DNA of 64,000 nt from Closterium sp. Naga37s-1 (Eukaryota > Streptophyta > Zygnematophyceae > Desmidiales > Closteriaceae): contig CANJKZ010000820.1 of NCBI GenBank assembly GCA_947471745.1, positions 317,501 through 381,500 on the forward strand, read 5' to 3'. The notes below the pieces were generated by a model. It did no database searches, was not told the origin of the DNA, and was given only the letters and a program-made list of their open reading frames with translations. Numbering within the stretch: the first letter of the stretch is position 1; every line of letters starts with the position of its first letter. The translations under genes and the position numbers were made by a program. Of this stretch, positions 1 to 12,300 are shown piece by piece.

Positions 1-393
1 GCTTTAAGTATGTGGATATTCCCTCACCCCTAGGAGGCTGATCTGGCATGATGCTTTTTTGCGCATTCTGCATGAACACGTTCTCTTTCGCGCGGTTCGG
101 AGTCTGGAAAGCGTAACGTCCAGCACAGCAGCACCAGATAAGCAGTGCGATCAAGCCATCAATATATTACCCACTTTTGCTTGCTGCCAAGGTACGGAAT
201 GATCCACTACAGACAGACAGTGTACCTCTCAGGGACTTGATACGGAACCCATGTCTAGAAGTCATTGCTGCATATTGCAGGTTTACTAAGGTTGACAGCT
301 TAGCATACTTCATATTAACAATGCGGTCATTGCAACGCACATGCAGAACCAAGCGTCGATAGCAGAGATTGCATAGAAGCTAACCAAAGGTCT
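1..393. other. Intergenic left edge
   Basis: No supported gene. This is the sequence downstream of the TRAPPC8 stop codon (the gene reads leftward), so it should hold its 3' UTR and terminator region. Open frames on both strands here are about 60 codons and overlap each other, as expected by chance. Confidence 0.5.
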
Positions 394-3300
394 TCATGGC
401 AATACCACCACCATAAACGGGTGTCCCATACCACAGCCTGTCACAAGCCTCTGAGCAATTTCTTGAGCTTCCTCCCTTGAACTCTTAGAAGACTCCGTGT
501 GTGAGCCACGCTTGCTCGAATTCTTGCCGCCAGCTTCCTTCGCTGGAACTTTGCCTCTGCTGTCTTTGGCAGCCGCAGACTGGCCTGTCTTGCCTCCAGC
601 TTCACCTCCACTGGCATCAGCACTCCAGGCAACACGGTAACTCCAGAAATTGTACACACCAGGAGAGAACACCAGTGCTGTGAGCTTCACACTAGCTTCC
701 TCCCCTGGAGCAAGCTTGGGAATTTGCATGGCAGTCTGGCCGGCCCACATGTACGGTCCACACGCTGCTGTGCCACACGCCACCTCATCACCACCCAGCA
801 CACCACCTCCACCTGAGAAACCTCCTGCGAAGCTTCTAGGACTCGCTACTGTGCCGCCGTCCTGGCCATCCAAGTTGTTGGGGCAGTAAAAGCCAGATTT
901 CTCAGGCAGATTCGAGCCCAGAGTGGACGCATTGACATTCTTTTCCACAGCAGGCAGCAGTGCCGGGTCGAACGTGTGGACAGCAGCAGAGGCAGGGGAG
1001 GAGGAGCAGTTTCGGAGGAGGAGCGTGAGAGAGACGGGGCAGGTGGGGTTGGACGAGAAGTCGTGCTGGAGATAAGATGGCCCGTCCATTCTCCATCGCA
1101 CAGCAGCAGATGCAGCAGTGGAACCAGCATTGGCGGCAGAAGCATTGTCTGCTGCTGAGCCGCTCCCTGCAGAAGCTGCTGCTCCTGTTGCAGCCCCACT
1201 AGCTGTTCCCCCTCCTCCTCCTCCTGCACTTGTGCTAGCACTTGCAGTCGCAGCAGCAACAGAGGAGACACCGTAAGCTGGGCCTACCTGGCAATTACAG
1301 ATATGATGCGTCCCTATGCACACCCTATTCACGTTCCTGTCGCTCGCGTTAGTATCATCTTCGCTAGACGCTGTCTTGCTGCTGCTACTTATCGCACTTT
1401 TAGGTAAAACCAGGGAAGGCACATCTGATCCAGATGCGGAACCGGCAACCCCACCAGCAGCAGCAGCCCTACCATCACTCCCATTCCCTGGCCCCTGCTC
1501 CTGATACTCCCACAAAATTACCACATCCAGTAGTTCACCCCCTTGCCCACGCACACTTCCCCCTCCCCCTGTGCCTCCCCCTCCCCCACTGCCTGAGCGC
1601 CAAACGGGCCGTGAGCCAATCCCAGGGCTCCCCGCCCCCCCCGCTGCCCCTCCTCCTGGGGGAGTGGGCCAGGAAGGTGGGCGGCTGGGGGTGAAATGGC
1701 CGCGGGGGGAGAGAGGAACGGAGCTGGGGCGAGCGGTGTTGAAGCGGGAGTGGTGCAGAGAGATGTGCAGAGGTTGCTTCGGAGGAGGGGCGTCAGGGTT
1801 GGTGACGGGATCTGGGGGAGGGAGAGCCTGGGAGAGGTAAGATCGAGGGTGGCAGGAGGCGCAAGAGGGGGAAAGAGCTATCACTGGTTATTAAAGAGAG
1901 AGAGACTGTGAGAACAACAGTGGGAGCATTGTACATGGGTACTCAGACTTCCGACTTCCCCAGAGGTGAAACTTTGCGATGCAAGCGTGGGGCATTCAAG
2001 CAATGGCATTCAAGCAATGGCATTCAAGCAATGGCATTCAAGCAATGGCATTCAATCTGGAAGGCAATAAACGAACAGACATGCGTTCCAGATTCCACCA
2101 CGTTGACCCAAAACCCTTCCATATGTGCGGGGTGTGCATGGAGAGAGTATCTGGGGAGGATCAATGAGAGGGATGTGTGAATGCGCTTAGGACTTCAAGA
2201 GTTGCGTGATTCACCTGGAACACGTGATTCACCTGGAACACTCGTTCCCTGAGGTGCAGGGCGTGCAAGGGGTCTCTGCGGATGTCAATGAGAGGCTCCG
2301 CCTGCCCCCCCAGCCTCGCATCACTCTTGAAGCTCTCCCTGTCCGCGCGCTCGTTCTTGGCTGACGAGGCGAAATCCTGCGATCGATGAAAGAAGGAATG
2401 ACAGTTTTTTAGGTGAGTCGAGTGAGAAGGGTTGTTGCAGGTACAAATGAGAAGACATGACTGCCTGCATGCGAGGGCTCAAGTTGCTGTCGAGTCTGTG
2501 TCCCTCCCTATGTGAGCCTCTCCAGGCACTGAAGATATTATGGAGGGATATGTTCAATGCACTTGGAGGAAATGTTCAAGTAGTACCAAGATGCATCTGG
2601 CTAGGACGAACCTGAATGTGGAAGAAGATTGAGGTGCCTTGGCCAGGAGGCAGGATCTGGGGTGCAGCCAGTGCTGCAGATAGCAACGCCCCACGCATCT
2701 GCTGCTCCTCATCCTCCAGCTCGCTCTCCTGTTGCTGCTGCCTCTGGCCGTCCAGATTCGACGAACCAGAATCAGCAGCAGAAGAAGAGAGGGAAGGTTG
2801 TCGTGGTTGGGCGGGTTGCAGGGGAGCGAGGCGCCAGTGGGAGCCAGGGCAAGAGACCTGGCGCAGCCAGAAGGTGCGGCTGTGGTTGTGATTCTCCACG
2901 TCCATGCGGAGCAGGTAGCATGCGATGTCCGAGTTGCTGGGAGCTATGCGCAGTGACACGTGCAGGGACGGGTGGATCTGTAGAATTGGGGTTGGAGGAA
3001 AGGGATGGACAAGAAGAGAGGGGGTTCAGAAAAGAATAAGCTTGTTAGACACTGCAGAAGTGACTGTGATCTCACGTGTCAATGCACTGCATTCAAAAAG
3101 CAGGGTTCAATGCACGAGGATGCGTGGGCTGGATGGGCATAAATGGCCTGGATCAAGGGCAAGGTACTTCAAGAGGAGATGCAAGAGGTAGGGCAGAGAG
3201 AGGAGAGGCAGCTGGAGAAGAGGCAGCTGGAGAAGAAGAAAAGAGTGAACCAGTTACCGTGATTGTTTGTCGCAGACGCAAGGTACGAAAGGTCATGGGG

Positions 3301-6300
3301 GCGTGCGAGGAGAGGTGAGACGGATGATGCTGCGATGGTCGATGGTGTGAGTGATGCCCATGTCCATGCCCATGGCCGTGGGATTGATGCGAGTGGTGGT
3401 GCGTGGGGAGAGGAGGAGGGAACGACCCGCCCTCTGCCCCACTCCCAGGGCCCACGCCCCCAAGAATGCTGCCCACAGAAGTGGCAGCAGCAGAGGCAGT
3501 TCCAGCAGCACCACTCGCATGGGCAGGTTCGAAGAAGAAGACAAGGCCAAGGTCCAGAGAGGTTGTATCAAGAGGGTGCAGCCAGAGGGGCCACACCAGC
3601 GATGCTCCTCCTTCCAGGATGAACCGCTGCCATGTGGTGGGGCAGGAAGGGGGGTTCAAGGGGAGGAGGAGAGGGATGGGGTGGGGCAGGAAGAGTAAAG
3701 GCTTGCTCTTCAGTGGAAGACTGAAACACACTCGCACACACTGCACAACTTGCACAGACTCGCACCAACTTCACTAGCACTCTATCGCATTGACTCCCTT
3801 CAGATCGCCTGCCCATCATTATTGTTTTCAGATTTTCCAAAGCTAGGCAGCAGATTAAATGCTGGAAAAACGTTGATGACTTCAAGAGAGTAAAACGGAA
3901 TACTGCAGAGGGCTTTTAAGCATAAAGAGTGAACAGACGGGAGCGTACAGATGGGAAGGAGAAGATGAAGCCATTCTTCATACTGCCGTGATCTCCCTGC
4001 GGGTCTGTCACGCTCCGACTGCGCTCCACAGGCAACCCTCCCTCTGCCGCCACCACCCCACTCCCTCCTCCACCACCGCTGGTTCTTTTAGTCCCCTGAA
4101 CTCCACCTGTGGCTTCCCCCTCGTCCACTTGCTGCTGCTCCAGGCATGCAGGCAGGCGGGCATTGCGGTCTGCAGGGTCGCCCAGCAGCAGGCAGGCTGG
4201 GTGGGATGTGCGCAGCTTTAGGCGCTGATGGGATGCAATGGAGGGGGGAAGGGGGAGAGAAGGAGAGAGGGGAAATAGCTAATGAGATTTGCCAAGGAGC
4301 AAGCAGGTGGAATGTCGTAGGCATGGAAAAGGGGGAAAGGTAAGAAGGAGGAAAGGTTAGAAGGGGGAAAGGTTAGAAGGGGGAAAGGTTAGAAGGAGGA
4401 AAGCAGGTGGTGGAAGCAATGTGGGGTGCCTCACAGCATGAGAAGATGGCTGGGTGAATTGGGGAACAGGAAGATGGATGATAGCCGACCGATAGACTCA
4501 CCTTAAGCGGCACATGTGATGTGTTGGTGAGCTTGAGTTGCAAGCGGTAAAGCTGCCCCTCCACTGCCTCCTCTGGCATACCCTCTAGCTCCGCCTGAAC
4601 TCGTGGCATCTCCTGCTTGCATGAGCACGAGAGGGAATGGAAGTGAATAGAAGTGCAGGCTTCATTCATGTAGGTCGCACGAGAAATCCACAACCGCACC
4701 AACACTTCAAAAGAACACCACAGCAAAGCAGGAGAAGGCTGTGGCATGGGACAGCGATGCATAACACACAGAAAGAAATGCTGCAGGATGACTCAGTGAG
4801 GCAGCACATCGCACCGGAATGACATGGAAGTGTAGGCGCTGGTGGGTGGGCAGTTGGCGTGACGGCTTGCCCTTGCGCTTGGGAGGTGCCTTGATGTCGA
4901 AGAGCGAGCGGCTGACGGCTGTGCGGCCCTCGCTGGTGATGGCCCACTCCACACCGAATATGTGCAGCACGCCCACACGGCATGGCCGCACCTTCAGACG
5001 CACCTAGGAGTGAAGTAGAGGTTTGGAGGCGGATGGGTGGGGGCGGATGGATGTGGAAGGGTGTAGAGGTTGGGAGGTAGGTGTGGCATCAGTGTGTAGG
5101 AGGTAAGGGTAGGTTGATGAGGTAGAGGTGGAACACATGGGAGGCGGAGTGTTGGAGAGCAAGGGTAAGGATGAAGAGAGGAGAAACGAAGCTGGACAAG
5201 TAACAGGGTGGAGTGGAGAATGGCAGAAGGGTATCGAATTGCGTATGGATGGAGGAGCAATGACTGACAGGTTGGTACTTACTGTGACACGTTCACCCGG
5301 CTTCAAGGCAAAGGCAGTCTTCTCAGCCACATACGGCTCTGTCAATCCGCTACCAGCAATAGCCGCTGCTGCACTGGCACTCTGCATGTTGCCCTCCTTG
5401 CCCTTCTCCTCCTTCCCCGCTTCTACCTTTCCTGCCTTCTTGCTCCCCCTTCCATCTGCTCCTCCAGTTAGTGCTGACTGGTTAGCAGCTCCACTGCCCT
5501 GCTGCTGCAGATTGCTTCCCTCTGTTCCCTTGGCAAGAGCACGCTTCCCATCATCCTCACTACCCTTGCCTTGGCCCTCATCACCGGTGGTGGTATCAGC
5601 GAGAGGGTGCAGGAAGAGAGCAGGGTCGTCTGCCGCAAGGTCGCTTTGGGATTGACTCTTTCGAGATGCGCTGTGGACAACAGGAGTGGAGATGAGTGGA
5701 ATCAGAGGCCAGGGACAGTGGGACGGGAAGGTGTAATCGCGAGGGAAGGACGCAGTTTGCACAAGGAGGTGGTGGTTATACAGAAACATATGAGGCAAGT
5801 AGAATAAGCGCAAGCATAAACGAGTGGGGCGCACTCGACACACGAAAAGAGTCGTTGCACATCCTCACCTCCCGTCGTCACGCCCAGAGCTCTCCCATAG
5901 TGACTCTGAGCTCTCTGCTTGATCCAGAACGGGAGAGCTTGCTGCACGCACCAGCCCTGAGAGCCGTGGGGGTTTGGCATGCAATAAGGAAACCAGTTTC
6001 AGGAAACCAGCAGGTGTTCATTCAGCAAAAAAGACAGCTGCGATGTCCCATTCACCTACCCAGAATCGAGGTGACTTAACACTCCAAGTCACCATAGTTT
6101 GGCTTGGCAACACGTGGAAGGAGGAAGAATGGAGGTGCAAGGTAGCATCACATCTACCAGGAAAAGTTCGTAAGATGCTCCAGCAGCCCACCTGATCCAT
6201 CCTTAGCAGCAGCATTTGGTGATGTGGGCCGGCTGTGGCTAGAGGTGGGAGCATCAGAAGCAAGGTCACCAGCAGCAGAGGGCGACGCGGAAGGCACTGC

Positions 6301-9300
6301 TGCAGGTGATGCGCCCAAGTGAGAGGCTGGGGAGGATGGGGCATTGGCTGCTGCAGTGCCGGTGCCAGAGCTGGTGGTGGTGGTGGTGGAGGAGGAGGAG
6401 GAGGTGTCGTAGTGATGGCAGAGCAGATGCACGCCAGATATCTGCAGGGCAATCTGAAGAGGGTTCCAAAACTCCACGTCCACTCCAATGTCCTCTGGAA
6501 GGAAGGAAGGCAGAAGTAGACGCAAGGAGGAGGTATATGGTTCAGAGCAAAGCCAGGAGGGTAGTGAGCATGCGGCCACACTCATTCATGGCCCCAAACA
6601 AAGAAGTGCACGCACGCACCCCCAGCGACACAGGTGTTGGTGGCGATGGTGTCATGCGCCCCTGCGCGTGTCTTGGAGGGCGCGTCCAGCCACGTGGGCA
6701 CCACCATGGCTGCTGCTGGCGGCACCACCCCCTCCTCCAGTGCCGACCAAAATGACTCTGGGAGCTCCTCCTGGTGAAAGCAACATAAATGAGGCGGTTT
6801 GGTGGTGTCAGTCGAGCTTGAAGCTTGGAGGCATACGCGTCACTAGCGATCGAGGGGGCTGGAATAGATTAGAGCGGTAATAGAAAGTGATGGAAGGGGC
6901 TACGGTGGGTGGGCTTAGATTAGCAAGAGAAGATTGGCGAAGTGATGGTTTGACGTGTAGCAAAAGAAAGATCTGGTCCGTAGCGGTGAGCAGGGTTGGT
7001 TGGCCAAGTGTGGCCTGTGGCCAGAAAGAATCAGGCTGTTTGGAGGGGTGTTAAGCTACAACCATAGCAAGACAACAGAGCAGAGCGGATGCATGTATGG
7101 GTTGTGGAGAATCGGCTTACAGAGGCAGGGGATGCGAAGATGCGGTGGTCTTCAAAGTGGACGTACACCTTCTGTGTGTTGACGTGTGGCAGCGGCAGCT
7201 CCAACGCTCCCTGCTTGTCCTTTGACTGCACTGCCTGTAGGGTGAAGCGATGCAGCAACGACAGAAGGAGGATGTGGAAGGATCTGATAGAAGGCGATCT
7301 GGTCAATGTAGGTTCATTTGCGAGACGGGAGAAATTAAGTAACCACGTTCCATCCCACAATTAAAATGTAGACACTACTACCCATTCTTGAATGGGTCTG
7401 CATCTACCTTGCCGGCTTGCACCACACTTGGTCAACATGTTCCTCAATGCATCTACCTATTTCCACCGCATTGCACATACTTCAACCATTTACCTGCACC
7501 AAACTGCATCTTCCTGAACCATGTACCAGTGTCTCACTGCATCTGCCAACACCCCGCCCTGATCACCTACCTGCACCACATAGAGGAACTCTCGCAGGAA
7601 AGTGGCTTGCATGGCGGCAGACTGGTGGGCGCACGCCAGCAAGCGGACAAAATACACCACCGCCCCGTTGTAGCTGCCGAGGTATGCTGAAAGCCTTCAC
7701 AGAGAGAGGGGGGGAGAGGAGGGGAGGAATGGAAAGAGAGTGATGATGGAAAGTGTGGGAAATCGATTAGGGCGCAGAGAAGAAAGACGAGCGAATGGGT
7801 TCCAACCGATGCAAGTAACCAGCTTTTTTGTCAAACAACAAGTGGCACTCAGAGCATGATACTGAAAGAGATGCCCAACCCATGGGCTTGTGCGGCTATA
7901 CCTGCCAAGCGTAAAGTTGCAGTGGTCTAGGATGAAGTTCCAGCCCTTGTCACGATACACGCCCTCCACACACTTATACGCCCGCATGGCATGTTTTCGC
8001 TGATGGCACACAAGGACAAGTGCACAGGAGAAGGAATGTGCTCAGATATTGTGCCCGGATATGAAGCGTGATGAGCACAGCCAATGAGGTTGGTCAGCTT
8101 CTCGCTCATGCCCTCGCCAACATGGTGCCTCTGTGAGTGGCACTGTTCACCCATGCATCAGCACGCCCAAATATCAACACAAGGATTCTTTCATCAACGC
8201 GTTTAGCAGTAACACCAGTTGGTTAACGTGCGATGGGATACCACCGCTCACATGGTGCCACGGAAAGTAACATAAGCAACAAGCGCACTTCGCTCCTCAC
8301 ATGCCCGTCTACTACTCTCACCAAGGGGGAGAACTCTCACTACATTCTCCCTCACTCCAACCCTCCCTCCTTGCCACCTTTCCTCCGCTCCCCTCACTTC
8401 GCTTGCATGACATTAGACGTAGCACTGCGCCACCTTCCCTTCTTCTGCTCCTTCTGTCCATTGCCCCTTTTCTCATCCCCTCGCCCTTCTGCCTGCATGC
8501 CATCCACCCGTGCAGCTTCCTCGCCTGCATGGCATCAGACTGCGTTTCCCCCCTCTGCCCTCCATCTGCTACCTCTATTCACCGCCCCTTCTCGGATGAA
8601 GGTTCACCTCCGGATTAAGGTTCACCCCCAGATGAAGGTTCACCCCCGGATGAAGGTTCACCCCCTGATTAAGGCTCAGCTCCGGATTAAGGTTCACCCC
8701 CGGATTAAGGCTCACCTCCGGATGAAGGTTCACCCCCGGATTAAGGTTCACCCCCGGATTAAGGTTCAACCCCGGATTAAGGTTCACCCCCGGATTAAGG
8801 TTCACCCCGGATGAAGGTTCACCCCCGGATTAAGGTTCACCCCGGATTAAGGTTCGCCCCCGGATTAAGGTTCACCCCGGGATGAAGGTTCACCCCGGGA
8901 TGAAGGTTCACCGCCGGATGAAGGTTCACCCCCGGATGAAGGCTCACCCCCGGATGAAGGTTCACCCCCGGATTAAGGCTCACCTCCGGAGTAAGGTTCA
9001 CCCCCGGATTAAGGCTCACCCCCGGATTAAGGCTCACCTCCGGATTAAGGTTCACCCCCGGATTAAGGTTCACCCCCGGATGAAGGTTCACCCCCGGATT
9101 AAGGTTCACCCCCGGATTAAGGTTCACCCCGGGATGAAGGTTCACCCCGGGATGAAGGTTCACCCCCGGATAAGGTTCACCCCCGGATGAAGGTTCACCC
9201 CCGGATGAAGGTTCACCCCCGGATGAAGGTTCACCCCCGGATGAAGGTTCAGCCCCGGATGAAGGTTCACCCCCGGATGAAGGTTCACCCCCGGATGAAG

Positions 9301-12300
9301 GTTCACCCCCGGATGAAGGTTCACCCCCGGATGAAGGTTCACCCCCGGATGAAGGTTCACCCCCGGATGAAGGTTCACCCCCGGATGAAGGTTCACCCCC
9401 GGATGAAGGTTCACCCCCGGATGAAGGTTCACCCCTGGATGAAGGTTCACCCCGGGATGAAGGTTCACCCCCGGATAAGGTTCACCCCCGGATGAAGGTT
9501 CACCCCCGGATGAAGGTTCACCCCCGGATGAAGGTTCACCCCCGGATGAAGGTTCACCCCCGGATGAAGGTTCACCCCCGGATGAAGGTTCACCCCCGGA
9601 TGAAGGTTCACCCCCGGATGAAGGTTCACCCCCGGATGAAGGTTCACCCCCGGATGAAGGTTCACCCCCGGATGAAGGTTCACCCCCGGATGAAGGTTCA
9701 CCCCCGGATGAAGGTTCACCCCCGGATGAAGATTCACCCCCGGATGAAGGTACACCCCCGGATTAAGGTTCACCCCCGGAAGAAGGTTCGCCCCCGGATG
9801 AAGGTTCACCCCCGGATGAAGGTTCACCCCCGGATGAAGGTTCACCCCCGGATGAAGGTTCAACCCCGGATGAAGGTTCACCCCCGGATGAAGGTTCACC
9901 CCCGGATGAAGGTTCACCCCCGGATGAAGGTTCACCCCCGGATGAAGGTTCACCCCCGGATGAAGGTTCACCCCCGGATGAAGGTTCACCCCCGGATGAA
10001 GGTTCACCCCCGGATGAAGGTTCACCCCCGGATTAAGGTTCACCCCCGGATGAAGGTTCACCCCCGGATGAAGGTTCACCCCCGGATTAAGGTTCACCCC
10101 CGGATGAAGGTTCACCCCCGGATGAAGGTTCACCCCCGGATGAAGGTTCACCTCCGGATGAAGGTTCACCCCCGGATGAAGGTTCACCCCCGGATGAAGG
10201 TTCACCACCGGATGAAGGTTCACCCCCGGATGAAGGTTCACCCCCGGATGAAGGTTCACCCCCGGATGAAGATTCACCCCCGGATGAAGGTACACCCCCG
10301 GATTAAGGTTCACCCCCGGAAGAAGGTTCGCCCCCGGATGAAGGTTCACCCCCGGATGAAGGTTCTCTTTGGGATGAAGGTTCCCTTCGGGATTAAAGTT
10401 CACCCCCGGATGAAGGTTCACCCCCGGATGAAGGTTCACCCCCGGATGAAGGTTCACCCCCGGATTAAGGTTCACCCCCGGATTAAGGTTCACCCCCGGA
10501 TGAAGGTTCACCCCGGATGAAGGTTCACCCCCGGATAAAGGTTCACCCCCGGATGAAGGTTCACCCCCGGATGAAGGTTCACCCCCGGATGAAGGTTCAC
10601 CCCCGGATGAAGGTTCACCCCCGGATTAAGGCTCACCTCCGGAGTAAGGTTCACCCCCGGATTAAGGCTCACCCCCGGATTAAGGCTCACCTCCGGATGA
10701 AGGTTCACCCCCGGATTAAGGTTCACCCCCGGATTAAGGTTCACCCCCGGATGAAGGTTCACCCCGGATGAAGGTTCACCCCCGGATAAAGGTTCACCCC
10801 CGGATGAAGGTTCACCCCCGGATGAAGGTTCACCCCCGGATGAAGGTTCACCCCCGGATGAAGGTTCACCCCCGGATGAAGGTTCACCCCCGGATTAAGG
10901 TTCACCCCCGGATTAAGGTTCACCCCCGGATTAAGGTTCAACATGGTGTCAGCAATCGTTTAAAAATGCTTGCACGACAAGCGAAATTGAAATCCAGATG
11001 TTCACCTGGGAGGCGAGGTTGTATCGGTTGCCTGCGAGCACCATGTGGAAGCCGTACTTGCGCAGCATGGGAGGCGTCACTCGCACAAAGCAGACCGCTG
11101 CCTGCTCCAACAACACTGCTGCCTTCACTCCACTCTCCTGCAATGGGGGGAGAGAGAGGGGAAGTGTGGTTTGTGGAGGGGGGAGATGGCGGGGGGAAGG
11201 CATGGGCATGGGCAAGTGGAGAGGAGAAAGGGAAGGAAGAAAGAAGAGCTGTTACCAGGTAAAGAGGGTGGTGGAAGTATCATTGGAATGTTGCAGGAAA
11301 GGCCAGTGGAATGTGCGAAGCATAACTACAGGCCACTCAACAACATTTCCCACCACAGATCAAAGAATCAACGAAGAACTCTCTAAGTGAAGGTGGAAGG
11401 GAGAACCTACCTCCAAAGATGCACGCATGAGGGTGAGTGCAGCATCTCGGAAGTTTCCCTTAGCCTTAAACATCCCAATCATCCAGAAGACTGTTCTGAG
11501 GGCAAAGCGGGCTCCCAGTGGACCACAGCGCTGACAGGGATGTGAGCAGATGGAGGAACGTTAGGGAGGATGGAAGATACGGGAAGAGACGAAGTTGACG
11601 GAGGGGGAAAGGATAAAAGAGGAAAAGAGCGGAGAGGAAGAGCGGGTGGGGAAGGGAAGTGGGGGTTGGGGGAAGGGGAGAGGGGGATGGGGGAAGGGGA
11701 GTGCAGGGTGGGGGAAGGGGAGGGGAAGGAGAACACAAAACAGGAGGAAGGTTGACAGGAACGAAAACGCGCCTGAATTGCCATAGTGAGTGAAATACCT
11801 GGTATGAGGCGTAAGCGCTCTCCATGCACTGCTCCATTTCCCTTCGAGAAATCTCCAAGAGAAAGAGTGACACTGCCACCATTTCCTGGAACCAACATAA
11901 AGATCCACACATCCCAATCCCCCATCATTTACACAAGCGTGATCACACACACATGCAGACTTCAATGCATACACCCACACAATTGCAGAATCAGTCGCAC
12001 GCACACACATACATGCACGCATGCATGCACAAACATGCACACAGACATCGATGCCCATGGCACACATGGGGACAACGAATGATAAGGTCACACAGAAACG
12101 CAATCTGCTGCAATAGCAGTACAAAACTTGGAACCAGGCGATGTGAGTGTCAAAGAAATGAGAGCATGATCGCCGGTCTGAGGACGATGTGCATGATCGC
12201 CGGTCTGAGGACGATGTGCATGATCGCCGGTCTGAGGACGATGTGCATGATCGCCGGTCTGAGGACGATGTGCATGATCGCCGGTCTGAGGACGATGTGC

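Noticed and set aside
8575..10944. Long open frames on both strands (MKVHPR and NLHPGV repeats) as proteins
   Set aside because: They arise because 18 is a multiple of three; they sit in an intron of TRAPPC8 and are broken at variant units.
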